Below, one piece after another: positions 34,380-43,691 of a stretch of 64,000 nt of DNA. Each line of letters opens with the position of its first letter. The stretch's first letter is position 1. Source of the DNA: G032773895 sp965248935 (GTDB lineage Bacteria > Pseudomonadota > Gammaproteobacteria > Pseudomonadales > Cellvibrionaceae); NCBI GenBank assembly GCA_965248935.1, contig OZ252214.1, positions 3,038,001 through 3,102,000 on the forward strand. The letters are read 5' to 3'. The notes beneath the pieces are model-generated. The model did no database searches, was not told where the DNA came from, and saw nothing but the letters and a program-made list of their open reading frames with translations. The translations under genes were made by a program, and so were the position numbers.

Positions 34380-35000
34380 ATGGCCCGTTCCAAAAGTAGC
34401 CACAGGTGGTTGCAAGAGCATTTTAACGATCACTATGTCAAAGAGTCTCAAAAGGATGGGTATCGTTCGCGTGCCAGTTACAAGCTAATCGAGCTGAATA
34501 AAAAAGACGTGCTCTTTAAGAGGGGGTATACCGTCGTGGATCTGGGGGCCGCTCCTGGTGGTTGGTCGCAGGTTGCGGTGGACGAGGTAGGCGAAAAAGG
34601 GTGTGTTATTGCTTCCGATATACTAGAAATGGACCCTATTGCTGACGTCGAGTTTATTCAGGGGGACTTCACGGAAGAATCGGTGCTAAATACAATTCTT
34701 GAATGCATGGACGGTAAGAAAGCGGATGTGGTGATTTCCGATATGGCCCCGAATATGAGCGGTATTCAAGCGGTGGATCAACCTAAATCCATGTATTTGG
34801 TCGAACTTGCGTTGGATATGGCGCGCCAGACCCTTCGTCCTGGGGGAGCATTTGTCACTAAAGTGTTTCAGGGGGAAGGTTTCGATGAATTTATGCGCGA
34901 TGCGAAAACCAGTTTCCAAAAAGTGGTCACGCGCAAACCCGGCGCATCCCGAGCAAGGTCTAGGGAAGTCTACCTCGTAGCAAAGGGGTTTAAGCGCTAA
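34380..35000 (+). CDS. rlmE: 23S rRNA 2'-O-ribose methyltransferase RlmE (FtsJ/RrmJ)
   Basis: 206 aa, the standard length. It methylates U2552 of 23S rRNA using SAM. The SAM motif is VVDLGAAPGGWSQVAV; the catalytic K-D-K-E residues fall in RASYKLIE, DVVISDMAPNMSG, FVTKVFQG and SREVYLV. Normally ftsH follows directly; here a halogenase gene intervenes. Confidence 0.95.
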   Translation: MARSKSSHRWLQEHFNDHYVKESQKDGYRSRASYKLIELNKKDVLFKRGYTVVDLGAAPGGWSQVAVDEVGEKGCVIASDILEMDPIADVEFIQGDFTEESVLNTILECMDGKKADVVISDMAPNMSGIQAVDQPKSMYLVELALDMARQTLRPGGAFVTKVFQGEGFDEFMRDAKTSFQKVVTRKPGASRARSREVYLVAKGFKR

Positions 35001-35066
35001 AGTTGGATGACGGGAGTTTGTGTGGTTGAGCGTTAGCAGACGTGAACCTTAATCAGGAAACCCCCA

Positions 35067-36659
35067 ATGAATGACTCGAAAACCCCCTTTACTTCACGCG
35101 CTATAGGTTCCATCGTTATTGTAGGTGGAGGCACTGCGGGTTGGATGGCCGCCTCACTTTTTGCGCACCATTTTGCACACCACTGGCCAGAGACTAACAT
35201 TCAACTTATCGAAAGTGAGAAGATTCCGCCCATTGGCGTGGGGGAGGGTTCCACTCCCTACCTTAAAGACTTCTTTAATACCTTAGGTATTACCGAGCAA
35301 GAGTGGATGCCGGAATGCTTTGCTACGTTTAAATGTGGCATTCGCTTTCCTTCGTGGAATAGCCCTAATGACCGTGGTTATTTTCACCCGTTTTATTCGC
35401 CATTTGATAAACAGTATGGCGAGCGTTTTTTTGAGTTGGCCGATACGTCTCGCCATGGCCACTCTGTTGCTGTGTCCCCCAATAATTTTTTTCTATCACA
35501 TACCCTTGCTGAAAAAAAGTTGTGTCCGAAACAGGTTTCCAAGGCGGGGTTTCAAGCAGAGTTTGAAATGGATTACGGTTACCATTTTGATTCTTCCGCA
35601 CTTGGGCAGTTCTTAAGGCGTTGGGCTGAAAGCAAAGGGGTTTGCCGCCTCGTAGGCACGGTAGTGGACGCCGTTGTGCGGGATGATGGGCGGTTATCGT
35701 CTTTAGTATTAGAAGATGGGCGTTTTATCGCGGGAGACTTCTTTGTGGATTGCTCGGGGTTTAATGCATTGCTGATAGAAAAAAAATTAGGCAGTCAATT
35801 TAAGTCCTATGGGCATAGCCTGCTCAATGATTCTGCGGTGGCCGTTGCTACAGAGCGAAATATACATGACCACATTGCATCAGAAACTTTGTCTACCGGG
35901 TTAAGTTCTGGTTGGGCGTGGCAAATTCCGCTGGTTAATCGTTTTGGCAATGGCTATGTTTATTCATCACAATTTCAAAGTGCGCAGTCTGCGGAGAGCG
36001 AGTTGTGCCGGTTTCTGGGGGTGGATGGCCAGAATATTTATGCGCGACATCTTTCTATGAGGGTGGGGCGGTTAGAGCAACACTGGAAGGGAAATTGCCT
36101 TGCGGTGGGGCTTTCCCAAGGTTTCTTAGAACCCCTTGAAGCGACGGCATTAATGTTGATTCAGTTTACCCTGGAGAAATTTATACAATATCAGCAGCGG
36201 GCTAACCTAGATTTTACTGGGCAAGTGGCAGGCTTTAACCGTGAAATCAACGGCTTATTTGATGGCGTAAAAGATTATATTCAGTGCCACTATAAGCTAA
36301 ATAAACGGTCGGACACCCAATATTGGGTTGCGAATCGAGAATCTATCCCCATATCACCAGAACTAGACTCTTTGTTATCTGAGTGGCAAAAGGGCGGTGA
36401 TATTCGAATGCTCATAGAGGAGCGAGAGCCTCCGTCTGTTTACCCATTCCCCTCCTGGTACTGTATTTTGGCTGGAATGGGGTGCTTGCCTTCCACTGTT
36501 GGGGGGGCTGCTTTGGAGGCATCCAAAGCAGCAAAATTACATTACTGCGATATGGCACAAAAATTTTGTGGCCATAGAACATATTTAATGAATCTCTATG
36601 GTGCTAAATGGCCTAAGATTGACAGAGAGACTACACGGTCGGCTACTTCCGGCTCTTAA
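35067..36659 (+). CDS. Flavin-dependent tryptophan-halogenase-like protein (2)
   Basis: 530 aa. It has the FAD motif IVIVGGGTAGWMAASLF, GVGEGSTPYLKDFF, the lysine-bearing ECFATFKCGIRFPSW, and WAWQIPLVNRFGNGYVYSS (WxWxIP). GLSQGFLEPLEATALMLIQF and YCILAGMGCLP complete the family pattern. It is clearly paralogous to the protein at 22483 but divergent. AGGAAA lies before the ATG. It has been inserted between rlmE and ftsH and reads in the same direction, so it may share their transcription. Substrate unknown. Confidence 0.9.
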   Translation: MNDSKTPFTSRAIGSIVIVGGGTAGWMAASLFAHHFAHHWPETNIQLIESEKIPPIGVGEGSTPYLKDFFNTLGITEQEWMPECFATFKCGIRFPSWNSPNDRGYFHPFYSPFDKQYGERFFELADTSRHGHSVAVSPNNFFLSHTLAEKKLCPKQVSKAGFQAEFEMDYGYHFDSSALGQFLRRWAESKGVCRLVGTVVDAVVRDDGRLSSLVLEDGRFIAGDFFVDCSGFNALLIEKKLGSQFKSYGHSLLNDSAVAVATERNIHDHIASETLSTGLSSGWAWQIPLVNRFGNGYVYSSQFQSAQSAESELCRFLGVDGQNIYARHLSMRVGRLEQHWKGNCLAVGLSQGFLEPLEATALMLIQFTLEKFIQYQQRANLDFTGQVAGFNREINGLFDGVKDYIQCHYKLNKRSDTQYWVANRESIPISPELDSLLSEWQKGGDIRMLIEEREPPSVYPFPSWYCILAGMGCLPSTVGGAALEASKAAKLHYCDMAQKFCGHRTYLMNLYGAKWPKIDRETTRSATSGS

Positions 36660-36703
36660 TATGATGTACGATGTAAAGCTGATGTAGCTTAGGAGATATA
36701 TCC

Positions 36704-38632
36704 TTGAATGATATGGCAAAAAATCTGGTGCTTTGGCTGGTCATTGCCGTGGTGCTTTTTTCCGTCTTTAGGAATTTTAGTACCCCTGAGCCAAAAGACG
36801 AACTGACGTATTCTGATTTTATTCACGACGTTAGAGCGGATCGTGTCCGAGACGTTATTGTTGAAGGTTTAATTATTCGTGGTACTCGTTACGACAATTC
36901 AACATTTTTTGTTGTGCGTCCTATGCTTGACGACACTAAATTGGTCGATGACCTGATTAATCACGACGTGCAAGTTAAAGGTTCTGAACCTGAGCGTGCC
37001 AGTATTTGGGAGCAGTTATTAGTCGCTAGCTTTCCAATTTTATTATTTATCGGCGTATTTATTTTCTTTATGCGGCAAATGCAAGGTGGCAGTGGCGGTC
37101 GCGGTGGCCCCATGAGCTTTGCTAAGAGCAAGGCGCGTCTACTTGGCGAAGACCAAGTAAAAACAACCTTTGCCGATGTTGCCGGCGTCGATGAAGCCAA
37201 AGAAGAGGTTCAAGAATTAGTCGATTATTTAATGGACCCATCGAGATTTCAGCGTCTAGGTGGCCGTATTCCTCGCGGTATTTTGATGGCAGGGCCTCCC
37301 GGTACGGGTAAAACGCTGCTTGCTAAAGCGATTGCCGGTGAAGCAAAAGTTCCGTTTTTCTCCATTTCTGGGTCAGATTTTGTTGAGATGTTTGTTGGTG
37401 TAGGTGCCTCTCGTGTGCGAGATATGTTTGAGCAAGCCAAAAAGCAATCGCCTTGTATTATCTTTATCGATGAAATTGATGCTGTTGGCCGTCACCGAGG
37501 CAGTGGTCACGGTGGTGGTCACGATGAACGAGAGCAAACGCTTAATCAGTTGCTTGTCGAAATGGATGGTTTTGAAGGGAATGAAGGCGTTATTGTTATC
37601 GCTGCCACAAACCGTCCAGATGTACTGGACAAAGCCTTGCTTCGCCCCGGGCGTTTTGACCGTCAAGTATTTGTTGGCTTACCGGATATTCGTGGTCGTG
37701 AGCAAATCTTGAAAGTTCATATGCGTAAAGTCCCTATGGACGATCAGGTTAAAGCCTCAATTATTGCGCGTGGTACGCCTGGGTTCTCCGGTGCGGATTT
37801 GGCTAACCTTGTTAACGAAGCGGCTTTGTTTGCTGCTCGTGCGAATAGACGTTTGGTGACAATGGAAGAGTTTGAAAAAGCGCGCGATAAGATCCTTATG
37901 GGAACTGAGCGCAAGTCCATGGTCATGAGCGAGAAGGAAAAAGAGAATACGGCTTACCATGAAGCAGGTCATGCGATTGTGGGGCGATTGGTTCCAGAAC
38001 ACGACCCTGTACACAAGGTGAGCATTATTCCGCGTGGCAGAGCATTGGGTGTCACTCAATTCTTGCCGGAAGAAGATAAATACAGCTTGAGTAAGCGAGC
38101 CATTGAATCTCAATTGTGTTCACTGTTAGGCGGTCGAATTGCCGAGGAAATAACCCTTGGGTTTGAAGGTGTGACTACGGGTGCGTCGAATGATATTGAG
38201 CGTGCGACAGACCTTGCTCGCAATATGGTTACTAAGTGGGGCTTGTCTGAAAAACTGGGTCCGCTTCACTATGGTGAAGATGAAGGCGTCTATCCTGGTA
38301 CTGGAACGGTCCAATACTCTGGCGCAACGTCTAAAATAATTGACGAAGAAGTCAGAAGAATTGTGGATTCTACCTATGAAACCGCGAACAAAATACTGCA
38401 AGAGAACCGTGATATTTTGGAAGCGATGAAAGACGCTTTAATGGAATACGAAACCATTGACTCAGAGCAGGTGGATGACCTTATGTTCCGCAGAAAGGTC
38501 AGACCCCCTCAAAATTGGCACGAAGGTGGGCCAGACGGAGGGTCCGGTTCGGGAACCGAAAAAAAGGAGTCTGAGTCGAAAAAAAGCCCAGGGGATAAAA
38601 CTCCTGTGGGCGGGCCAGCCAACGAACACTAA
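36704..38632 (+). CDS. ftsH: ATP-dependent zinc metalloprotease FtsH
   Basis: 642 aa. Two N-terminal membrane segments flank a periplasmic domain. The AAA ATPase has Walker A GPPGTGKT and Walker B IIFIDEIDAVG, followed by the peptidase zinc motif HEAGH. It degrades membrane and short-lived cytoplasmic proteins, including LpxC and RpoH in relatives. The TTG start at 36704 (MNDMAKNLVLWL) lies 8 nt after AGGAG and parallels the extended E. coli form MSDMAKNLILWL; ATG 36713 is the alternative. The tail is glycine/serine/lysine-rich. Confidence 0.97.
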   Translation: MNDMAKNLVLWLVIAVVLFSVFRNFSTPEPKDELTYSDFIHDVRADRVRDVIVEGLIIRGTRYDNSTFFVVRPMLDDTKLVDDLINHDVQVKGSEPERASIWEQLLVASFPILLFIGVFIFFMRQMQGGSGGRGGPMSFAKSKARLLGEDQVKTTFADVAGVDEAKEEVQELVDYLMDPSRFQRLGGRIPRGILMAGPPGTGKTLLAKAIAGEAKVPFFSISGSDFVEMFVGVGASRVRDMFEQAKKQSPCIIFIDEIDAVGRHRGSGHGGGHDEREQTLNQLLVEMDGFEGNEGVIVIAATNRPDVLDKALLRPGRFDRQVFVGLPDIRGREQILKVHMRKVPMDDQVKASIIARGTPGFSGADLANLVNEAALFAARANRRLVTMEEFEKARDKILMGTERKSMVMSEKEKENTAYHEAGHAIVGRLVPEHDPVHKVSIIPRGRALGVTQFLPEEDKYSLSKRAIESQLCSLLGGRIAEEITLGFEGVTTGASNDIERATDLARNMVTKWGLSEKLGPLHYGEDEGVYPGTGTVQYSGATSKIIDEEVRRIVDSTYETANKILQENRDILEAMKDALMEYETIDSEQVDDLMFRRKVRPPQNWHEGGPDGGSGSGTEKKESESKKSPGDKTPVGGPANEH

Positions 38633-38639
38633 AATGCAC

Positions 38640-38663
38640 AGCCGGTTAACCCCGGCTTTTTTT
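38640..38663 (+). terminator. Terminator after ftsH
   Basis: AGCCGG / CCGGCT stem with a 6-nt loop and a run of T, 8 bp after the ftsH stop. It separates ftsH from folP. Confidence 0.75.
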
Positions 38664-38758
38664 ATTTCTTAATTTTAACCGTTCGCTCTCTCTCTTATTT
38701 ACATTTTCTTCGGTTATGAAACTTATTTCGTTATGAAGTCTATACAGTTATAAAACCT

Positions 38759-39589
38759 ATGCAATTTGGTGCCCGCAGTCTCGATCTATCCCAGCCTCAG
38801 GTTATGGGAATATTAAATATTACGCCCGACTCCTTCTCGGACGGTGGGCAGTTGTTCCATGCAAGTGCTGTGGATTTAGACCGAGTGCTTAAGTGTGCCG
38901 AGCAAATGATTGCCGATGGGGCCTCAATCCTAGATGTAGGGGGGGAGTCAACTCGCCCTGGCGCTTCCTCTGTTGGTGAACAAGAAGAAATGGATCGGGT
39001 GCTGCCTGTGGTCTCTGCCTTAGTTAGCCAATTAGGGGCTGTGGTTTCCGTGGATACCAGTACACCGTCCGTTATCATAGAGGCGGCAAATTTGGGTGCG
39101 AGCCTTATCAACGACGTGCGTGCGCTGGAAAGAGAGGGGGCGCTAAAAGCTGCCGCAGCGACAGGTCTTCCCATTTGCTTGATGCATATGCAGGGAATGC
39201 CCGCTTCTATGCAAGATAACCCCAGTTATACCGACGTTGTTGAAGAAGTGACTCGTTATTTACTAGAGCGTGTTGATTCTTGTGTCTGCCAAGGTATTCA
39301 AAAGACAAAAATTCTTCTCGACCCTGGGTTTGGGTTCGGCAAAAACGACAATCACAATCTAGCCTTACTAAAAGGGCTCAACGAAATTGGTCAGGCTGAA
39401 TTCCCGCTACTGGTGGGCATGTCGAGAAAATCCATGATTGGTCGTTTGCTGGGGCGCGAGTTAGATCAGCGTTTACCGGCTAGTTTGGCATTGGCCATGG
39501 TGGCTTTGCAAAACGGGGCTAAAATTTTGCGAGTTCATGATGTAGCTGAAACGGTGGATGCAATAAAAATATTTCAGCTAACTCGGTAA
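38759..39589 (+). CDS. folP: Dihydropteroate synthase
   Basis: 276 aa. It condenses 6-hydroxymethyl-dihydropterin diphosphate with p-aminobenzoate in folate synthesis. Signatures are MGILNITPDSFSDGG, LDVGGESTRPGA, LINDVRAL, LDPGFGFGKNDNHN and VGMSRKSMIG. It is followed 24 bp later by glmM, the usual gammaproteobacterial pairing. Confidence 0.96.
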   Translation: MQFGARSLDLSQPQVMGILNITPDSFSDGGQLFHASAVDLDRVLKCAEQMIADGASILDVGGESTRPGASSVGEQEEMDRVLPVVSALVSQLGAVVSVDTSTPSVIIEAANLGASLINDVRALEREGALKAAAATGLPICLMHMQGMPASMQDNPSYTDVVEEVTRYLLERVDSCVCQGIQKTKILLDPGFGFGKNDNHNLALLKGLNEIGQAEFPLLVGMSRKSMIGRLLGRELDQRLPASLALAMVALQNGAKILRVHDVAETVDAIKIFQLTR

Positions 39590-39613
39590 CACCTTAAGCA
39601 TCGAGAGGGCGTA

Positions 39614-40960
39614 ATGGCACTTAAATATTTTGGAACCGACGGTATTCGTGGGCGAGTTGGGCAAGCGCCTATAACGCCTGAATTTGTTATGCACTTGGGG
39701 TGGGCTGTAGGCAAAGTGTTGGCACAAATTGAAGGGGGTGGGCAGCCAGGTATGGTTTTAATTGGCAAGGATACGCGCATATCTGGTTACATGTTTGAAT
39801 CGGCGTTAGAAGCAGGTTTAATTGCCGCTGGGGCCGATGTTGGCTTATTGGGGCCTATGCCTACCCCCGGCATTGCCTATTTAACACGCACCTTTAAAAA
39901 CGCCCATGCGGGAATTGTTATTAGCGCCTCGCATAACCCTTATACCGATAACGGGTTTAAGATTTTTGCTGGCGATGGAACCAAGCTTCCCGATGAAGTG
40001 GAGCTGTCCATCGAAAAAATGATCGACCAGCCTATCACCACAGAAAACAACCTTGGGAAAGCTTGGCGTTTGGACGATGCCCAGGGGCGATACATCGAAT
40101 TCTGCAAAGGTTCACTGCCCTGGGGGTTCTCTCTAAAAGGGTTGAATATCGTATTGGATTGCGCTAATGGGGCAACCTACAATATTGCGCCTAAAGTGTT
40201 TGCAGAGCTGGGGGCGGACATTGACATTATTTCTGCGGACCCGGATGGTGAAAATATAAATCGTGATTGTGGTTCCACCGCCTTGCGTAACTTACGAGCG
40301 ATGGTTGTGCAAAAAGAGGCTGATTTGGGCGTTGCCTTCGATGGAGATGGCGACAGAGTTATGTTTGTCGATAGCCGGGGGGAAGAAGTGGATGGCGATG
40401 AATTGCTGTTTATTATTGCCAATCACCGCTGCCAGCAGAGCGAAGGGTGCAATGGCGTTGTCGGCACACAAATGAGCAACTTTGGTCTTGAGCGCGCTTT
40501 GAAAGACCTCGATATTCCCTTTTCTCGTGCCAAAGTGGGTGATAGGCATGTGCTAGAGCAGATGAAAGACAAGCAATGGTTTCTTGGAGGGGAGAACTCC
40601 GGCCATATTGTTTGCAGCGACCTAACAACCACCGGAGACGGGATTATTTCTGCGCTTCAGGTATTAACGGCGTTAAAAACAGCAGATGTTAGCCTGCACG
40701 ACCTTAAGAAAAGGATGAATAAGCTTCCCCAGGTTATGGTGAATGTGCCCTTGGCGAAAAAAATAGACCTAAGCCAGCATACCGGCATACAGTCTGCGGT
40801 TGCCAAAACAGAAGAACAACTGCTTGGACAGGGGCGAGTATTGTTAAGGCCCTCCGGCACTGAGCCCTTGGTTAGGGTTATGGTAGAGGGGGATGATGCA
40901 GAGATAGTCAGTCGTTTGGCAAAGAGTTTAGCGGAAGAAGTCGCCAACCAACTCTCATAG
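39614..40960 (+). CDS. glmM: Phosphoglucosamine mutase
   Basis: 448 aa. It interconverts glucosamine-6-P and glucosamine-1-P for peptidoglycan and LPS precursors. The phosphoserine loop is GIVISASHNPYTDNG, the metal loop FDGDGDRVMF, the sugar-binding GGENSGHIV, and the phosphate loop RPSGTEPLVRVM. It has full normal length. Confidence 0.96.
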   Translation: MALKYFGTDGIRGRVGQAPITPEFVMHLGWAVGKVLAQIEGGGQPGMVLIGKDTRISGYMFESALEAGLIAAGADVGLLGPMPTPGIAYLTRTFKNAHAGIVISASHNPYTDNGFKIFAGDGTKLPDEVELSIEKMIDQPITTENNLGKAWRLDDAQGRYIEFCKGSLPWGFSLKGLNIVLDCANGATYNIAPKVFAELGADIDIISADPDGENINRDCGSTALRNLRAMVVQKEADLGVAFDGDGDRVMFVDSRGEEVDGDELLFIIANHRCQQSEGCNGVVGTQMSNFGLERALKDLDIPFSRAKVGDRHVLEQMKDKQWFLGGENSGHIVCSDLTTTGDGIISALQVLTALKTADVSLHDLKKRMNKLPQVMVNVPLAKKIDLSQHTGIQSAVAKTEEQLLGQGRVLLRPSGTEPLVRVMVEGDDAEIVSRLAKSLAEEVANQLS

Positions 40961-41077
40961 TCCTATTTCAATCCCCTTTGAACTTACTAAATTGTTGTAA
41001 CTTAGTAAGTTCTTCGCTACCATTTGCGCCCGTTTTGCCGGGGGAATAAGAACCGGCATAAAAGCCTGGGGGTAAGA

Positions 41078-41818
41078 ATGCGCCGTAAAATAGTTATTGG
41101 CAACTGGAAAATGAATAGTAACTCACACTCTGCTGAAGCCCTATTGGGCGGCATAGCAAAGCAGTGGGCTGGTGTGCATCAGGCCGAAGTGGGGGTGTGT
41201 CCACCATTTCCCTATCTCGATTTTGCCAAACGTATACTAGAAAATACCAATATTGGTGTAGGCGCTCAGGATGTAAGCCAGCATGAAAAAGGTGCGTATA
41301 CAGGTGAAGTTTCGGTTGGAATGCTAGCGGATATTGGCTGCCAATATGTGCTTGTTGGGCACTCTGAACGCCGTGAGTACCAAAAAGAAAGCTCCGAGTT
41401 GGTAGCAAAGAAATTCGAAGCGGTTATCGCCCAACAGCTAATACCTGTTCTATGTGTAGGTGAAACATTAGAAGAGCGTGAAAACGGAAAAACGTTTGAC
41501 GTGGTAGGTAGCCAATTAATGAAAGTTGTGGACCACTGCGGCCTACCCGGTGTTGCTAAAGGAATGATTGCCTACGAACCTGTTTGGGCAATTGGAACGG
41601 GAAAAACCGCAACGCCAGAAATGGCTCAAGATGTTCACTCCTATATTCGAGATGTAATGGGGCCGGAAGGCGACCAAATTCGAATTATGTATGGTGGCAG
41701 TGTTAAGCCTGATTCAGCGCAGGGCTTATTTGCTCAAAAAGATATTGATGGTGCTTTGGTTGGCGGTGCTTCACTTGATGCCGATGACTTTGTTGCCATC
41801 TGTCGCGCAGCCGAATAA
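41078..41818 (+). CDS. tpiA: Triosephosphate isomerase
   Basis: 246 aa from ATG 41078 (MRRKIVIGNWKMNSN), preceded by GGGGGTAAG. The catalytic lysine is in GNWKMN, histidine in LVGHSERREY, glutamate in AYEPVWAIGTGKT, and the phosphate loop is YGGSVKPDSA. It interconverts dihydroxyacetone phosphate and glyceraldehyde-3-phosphate. The ORF extends to 41024 but that extension has no family support. Confidence 0.96.
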   Translation: MRRKIVIGNWKMNSNSHSAEALLGGIAKQWAGVHQAEVGVCPPFPYLDFAKRILENTNIGVGAQDVSQHEKGAYTGEVSVGMLADIGCQYVLVGHSERREYQKESSELVAKKFEAVIAQQLIPVLCVGETLEERENGKTFDVVGSQLMKVVDHCGLPGVAKGMIAYEPVWAIGTGKTATPEMAQDVHSYIRDVMGPEGDQIRIMYGGSVKPDSAQGLFAQKDIDGALVGGASLDADDFVAICRAAE

Positions 41819-41859
41819 GCTTGGTTGTGCCCAACGTATAGTGTCGTTAGAGAAATATA

Positions 41860-42324
41860 ATGGTAAATCTGATTCTTCTTCTTCATGTTGTAATTGCAGT
41901 AATAATTATTGCTTTGATCCTGCTTCAGCAGGGTAAAGGCGCCGAAATGGGTGCATCCTTTGGCAGTGGTGCCTCGCAAACTTTATTTGGGGCTTCTGGT
42001 TCGGGAAATTTCTTTTCTCGGGCTACTGCCTGGCTCGCAGCAGCCTTTTTTGTGACTAGTTTTAGCCTTGCTGTTATGGCAAAACAGGGCACTGAAATCG
42101 AAGATGATATGCCAACCCTGATTGAAGAGTCGATTCCAGCTATCGAAGAATCGGATTCAGATTCAATTCCTGATCTTGAAGGTGCCACTTCAGCCGTTGA
42201 CGATGATGTGCCGCCTTCATTAGAAGAGGCTTCGGTTTCTGAAGCTGTGGCCGCTCCCGGCGAAACATCACTTGACGAAACAAGTGTTAGCGAAGAACTT
42301 CAAGAAACGACTCCTGTAGAGTAG
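41860..42324 (+). CDS. secG: Protein translocase subunit SecG
   Basis: 154 aa. Two membrane helices (residues about 3-20 and 52-72) flank the conserved loop LLQQGKGAEMGASFGSGASQ. A long acidic, serine-rich tail (after residue 75) is typical of some marine gammaproteobacteria and has no known role. SecG assists SecYEG in protein export. Confidence 0.95.
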   Translation: MVNLILLLHVVIAVIIIALILLQQGKGAEMGASFGSGASQTLFGASGSGNFFSRATAWLAAAFFVTSFSLAVMAKQGTEIEDDMPTLIEESIPAIEESDSDSIPDLEGATSAVDDDVPPSLEEASVSEAVAAPGETSLDETSVSEELQETTPVE

Positions 42325-42337
42325 CTTTTGTGAACAT

Positions 42338-42422
42338 GCCCAAGTGGTGGAATTGGTAGACACGCTACCTTGAGGGGGTAGTGGCGTAAGCCGTGCCGGT
42401 TCAAGTCCGGCCTTGGGCACCA
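42338..42422 (+). tRNA. tRNA-Leu (GAG)
   Basis: 85 nt starting GCCCAAGTGGTGG, anticodon loop TTGAGGG (anticodon GAG), long variable arm, T-arm GGTTCAAGTCC and encoded CCA. It lies 13 bp after secG, the classic leuU position. Confidence 0.96.
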
Positions 42423-42696
42423 TTTGATTTAAAATCAAACTATTCGTTTGATTCCTGACCTCATGTTTTTACCTTTTTTAATCTCTAATGCTTTGATTTT
42501 AAAGGGTTTATTTGAGTTTTTCTTATTTTGTTTTTTCTTTGTCTGTCAATATTTAACCTTTTTAATTCATTCCTATTTACACGAAATTTACACACCATAA
42601 GTTTCGGAATTGTAAGTAATAGAAAGGAAAAATAAATAATGGCATCATTTGAACAGCTCAAAATAGAAAGTTAGAGCCCTCGTTAACTTGGTTGCA
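42423..42696. other. Region after tRNA-Leu with a possible integrase-start stub
   Basis: A small palindrome (TTTGATTTAAAATCAAA) follows the tRNA. At 42639-42674 a 11-codon frame MASFEQLKIES with ribosome binding site AGAAAGGAAA resembles the first residues of tyrosine integrases (MASF...), then stops. This may be what is left of an integrase that used tRNA-Leu. Speculative. Confidence 0.25.
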
Positions 42697-43242
42697 TTAT
42701 TTATTTGTGACTTTCCAAAACCTTTCTATTTTCCATAAGGGAGTTGGGCACAAGGGGTTCGGACTATTAATTTTATAAAGCAGTTTGAGCAATTCGAAAT
42801 ACTGTTCGACATTTAGTTGAGTCCAGTTAATGGTATTAAGAAAGTGCTTCTGTTCTTTATTTACACAATTAGATTTTGCTAACCCTTTTAATAAAATACG
42901 GTCGATTGGCGGGTGGATAAGAGTTGCCCAGACACTATTTAAGTCAGGCAAAACAATCATACTTTTAAGATATACCGCGATCAGCTTAGCTGCCCTTCCG
43001 TAAGTGACGTTTTGGATTTCCTTTTTATTTAAGTAATCACATATATTACTGCACCAAACACGGTGTAGTGCGTCATATTCCTTAGGCGATGCGCTTTTTG
43101 GTAGGCTGCTTGAAAATTCACATACCCCCGATTGCTCTAAAGCATTCTTTAGGTTTTCTACTGAAGTAAAGCCTCTTTGCGCAGCCCTTGCTCCAGCCCA
43201 TACCGCGAAATTATGTCTATGTTGAAACTCGTTATATGACAT
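42697..43242 (-). CDS. Conserved hypothetical protein (accessory)
   Basis: 181 aa beginning MSYNEFQHRHNFAVWAGARA, followed by GFTSVENLKNALEQSGV and a helical C-terminus. The YNEFxHRHxFAxWAAARA-type start recurs in an uncharacterised family that I have seen in accessory islands. No catalytic motif is clear. It is inserted between tRNA-Leu and tRNA-fMet, which are usually adjacent or close. Confidence 0.6.
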   Translation of the reverse strand: MSYNEFQHRHNFAVWAGARAAQRGFTSVENLKNALEQSGVCEFSSSLPKSASPKEYDALHRVWCSNICDYLNKKEIQNVTYGRAAKLIAVYLKSMIVLPDLNSVWATLIHPPIDRILLKGLAKSNCVNKEQKHFLNTINWTQLNVEQYFELLKLLYKINSPNPLCPTPLWKIERFWKVTNK

Positions 43243-43544
43243 TTTCTTTGCTCGATGGATATTTCTCGAAAGCGGTTATCCTGAAATTTTAATTAACTAA
43301 AACTCTAACTAATTAAAATTCTAGCTAAGTAGTAAGTCGTTACTCCATAACCTTATAGCCGCTGTCAGTTATTTGTATTTGTAGGCTGTACCTTAGGCGT
43401 AACTTCAAAGTCTTGCCTCTCTGGAATTAATATTTAACGACGGGTATTTGTGTAAAATTTATAGTCTAGTTTAGTCATTCACTCTGGATTTTGGTAATAC
43501 CAACCATTGAGTTTAAAGGATTGCCAAAAAACCTTTTTAATTCA
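43243..43544. other. AT-rich intergenic region
   Basis: About 300 bp between the hypothetical gene and the tRNA-fMet promoter. Short repeats of AACTAAAACTCTAACTAATT-like sequence occur near 43295-43330. No gene is seen. Confidence 0.4.
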
Positions 43545-43573
43545 TTGACCTGAGGCATACCCATCCCTATAAT
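43545..43573 (+). promoter_or_regulatory. Sigma-70 promoter of tRNA-fMet
   Basis: TTGACC, a 17-bp spacer, then a perfect TATAAT, about 42 bp before the tRNA. Downstream sequence GCACGGCC is GC-rich (discriminator-like), fitting a stringently controlled stable-RNA promoter. Confidence 0.8.
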
Positions 43574-43614
43574 GCACGGCCTTAGTTGATGAGCAATTGC
43601 TTACAACTTTTTGG

Positions 43615-43691
<77 letters not shown>

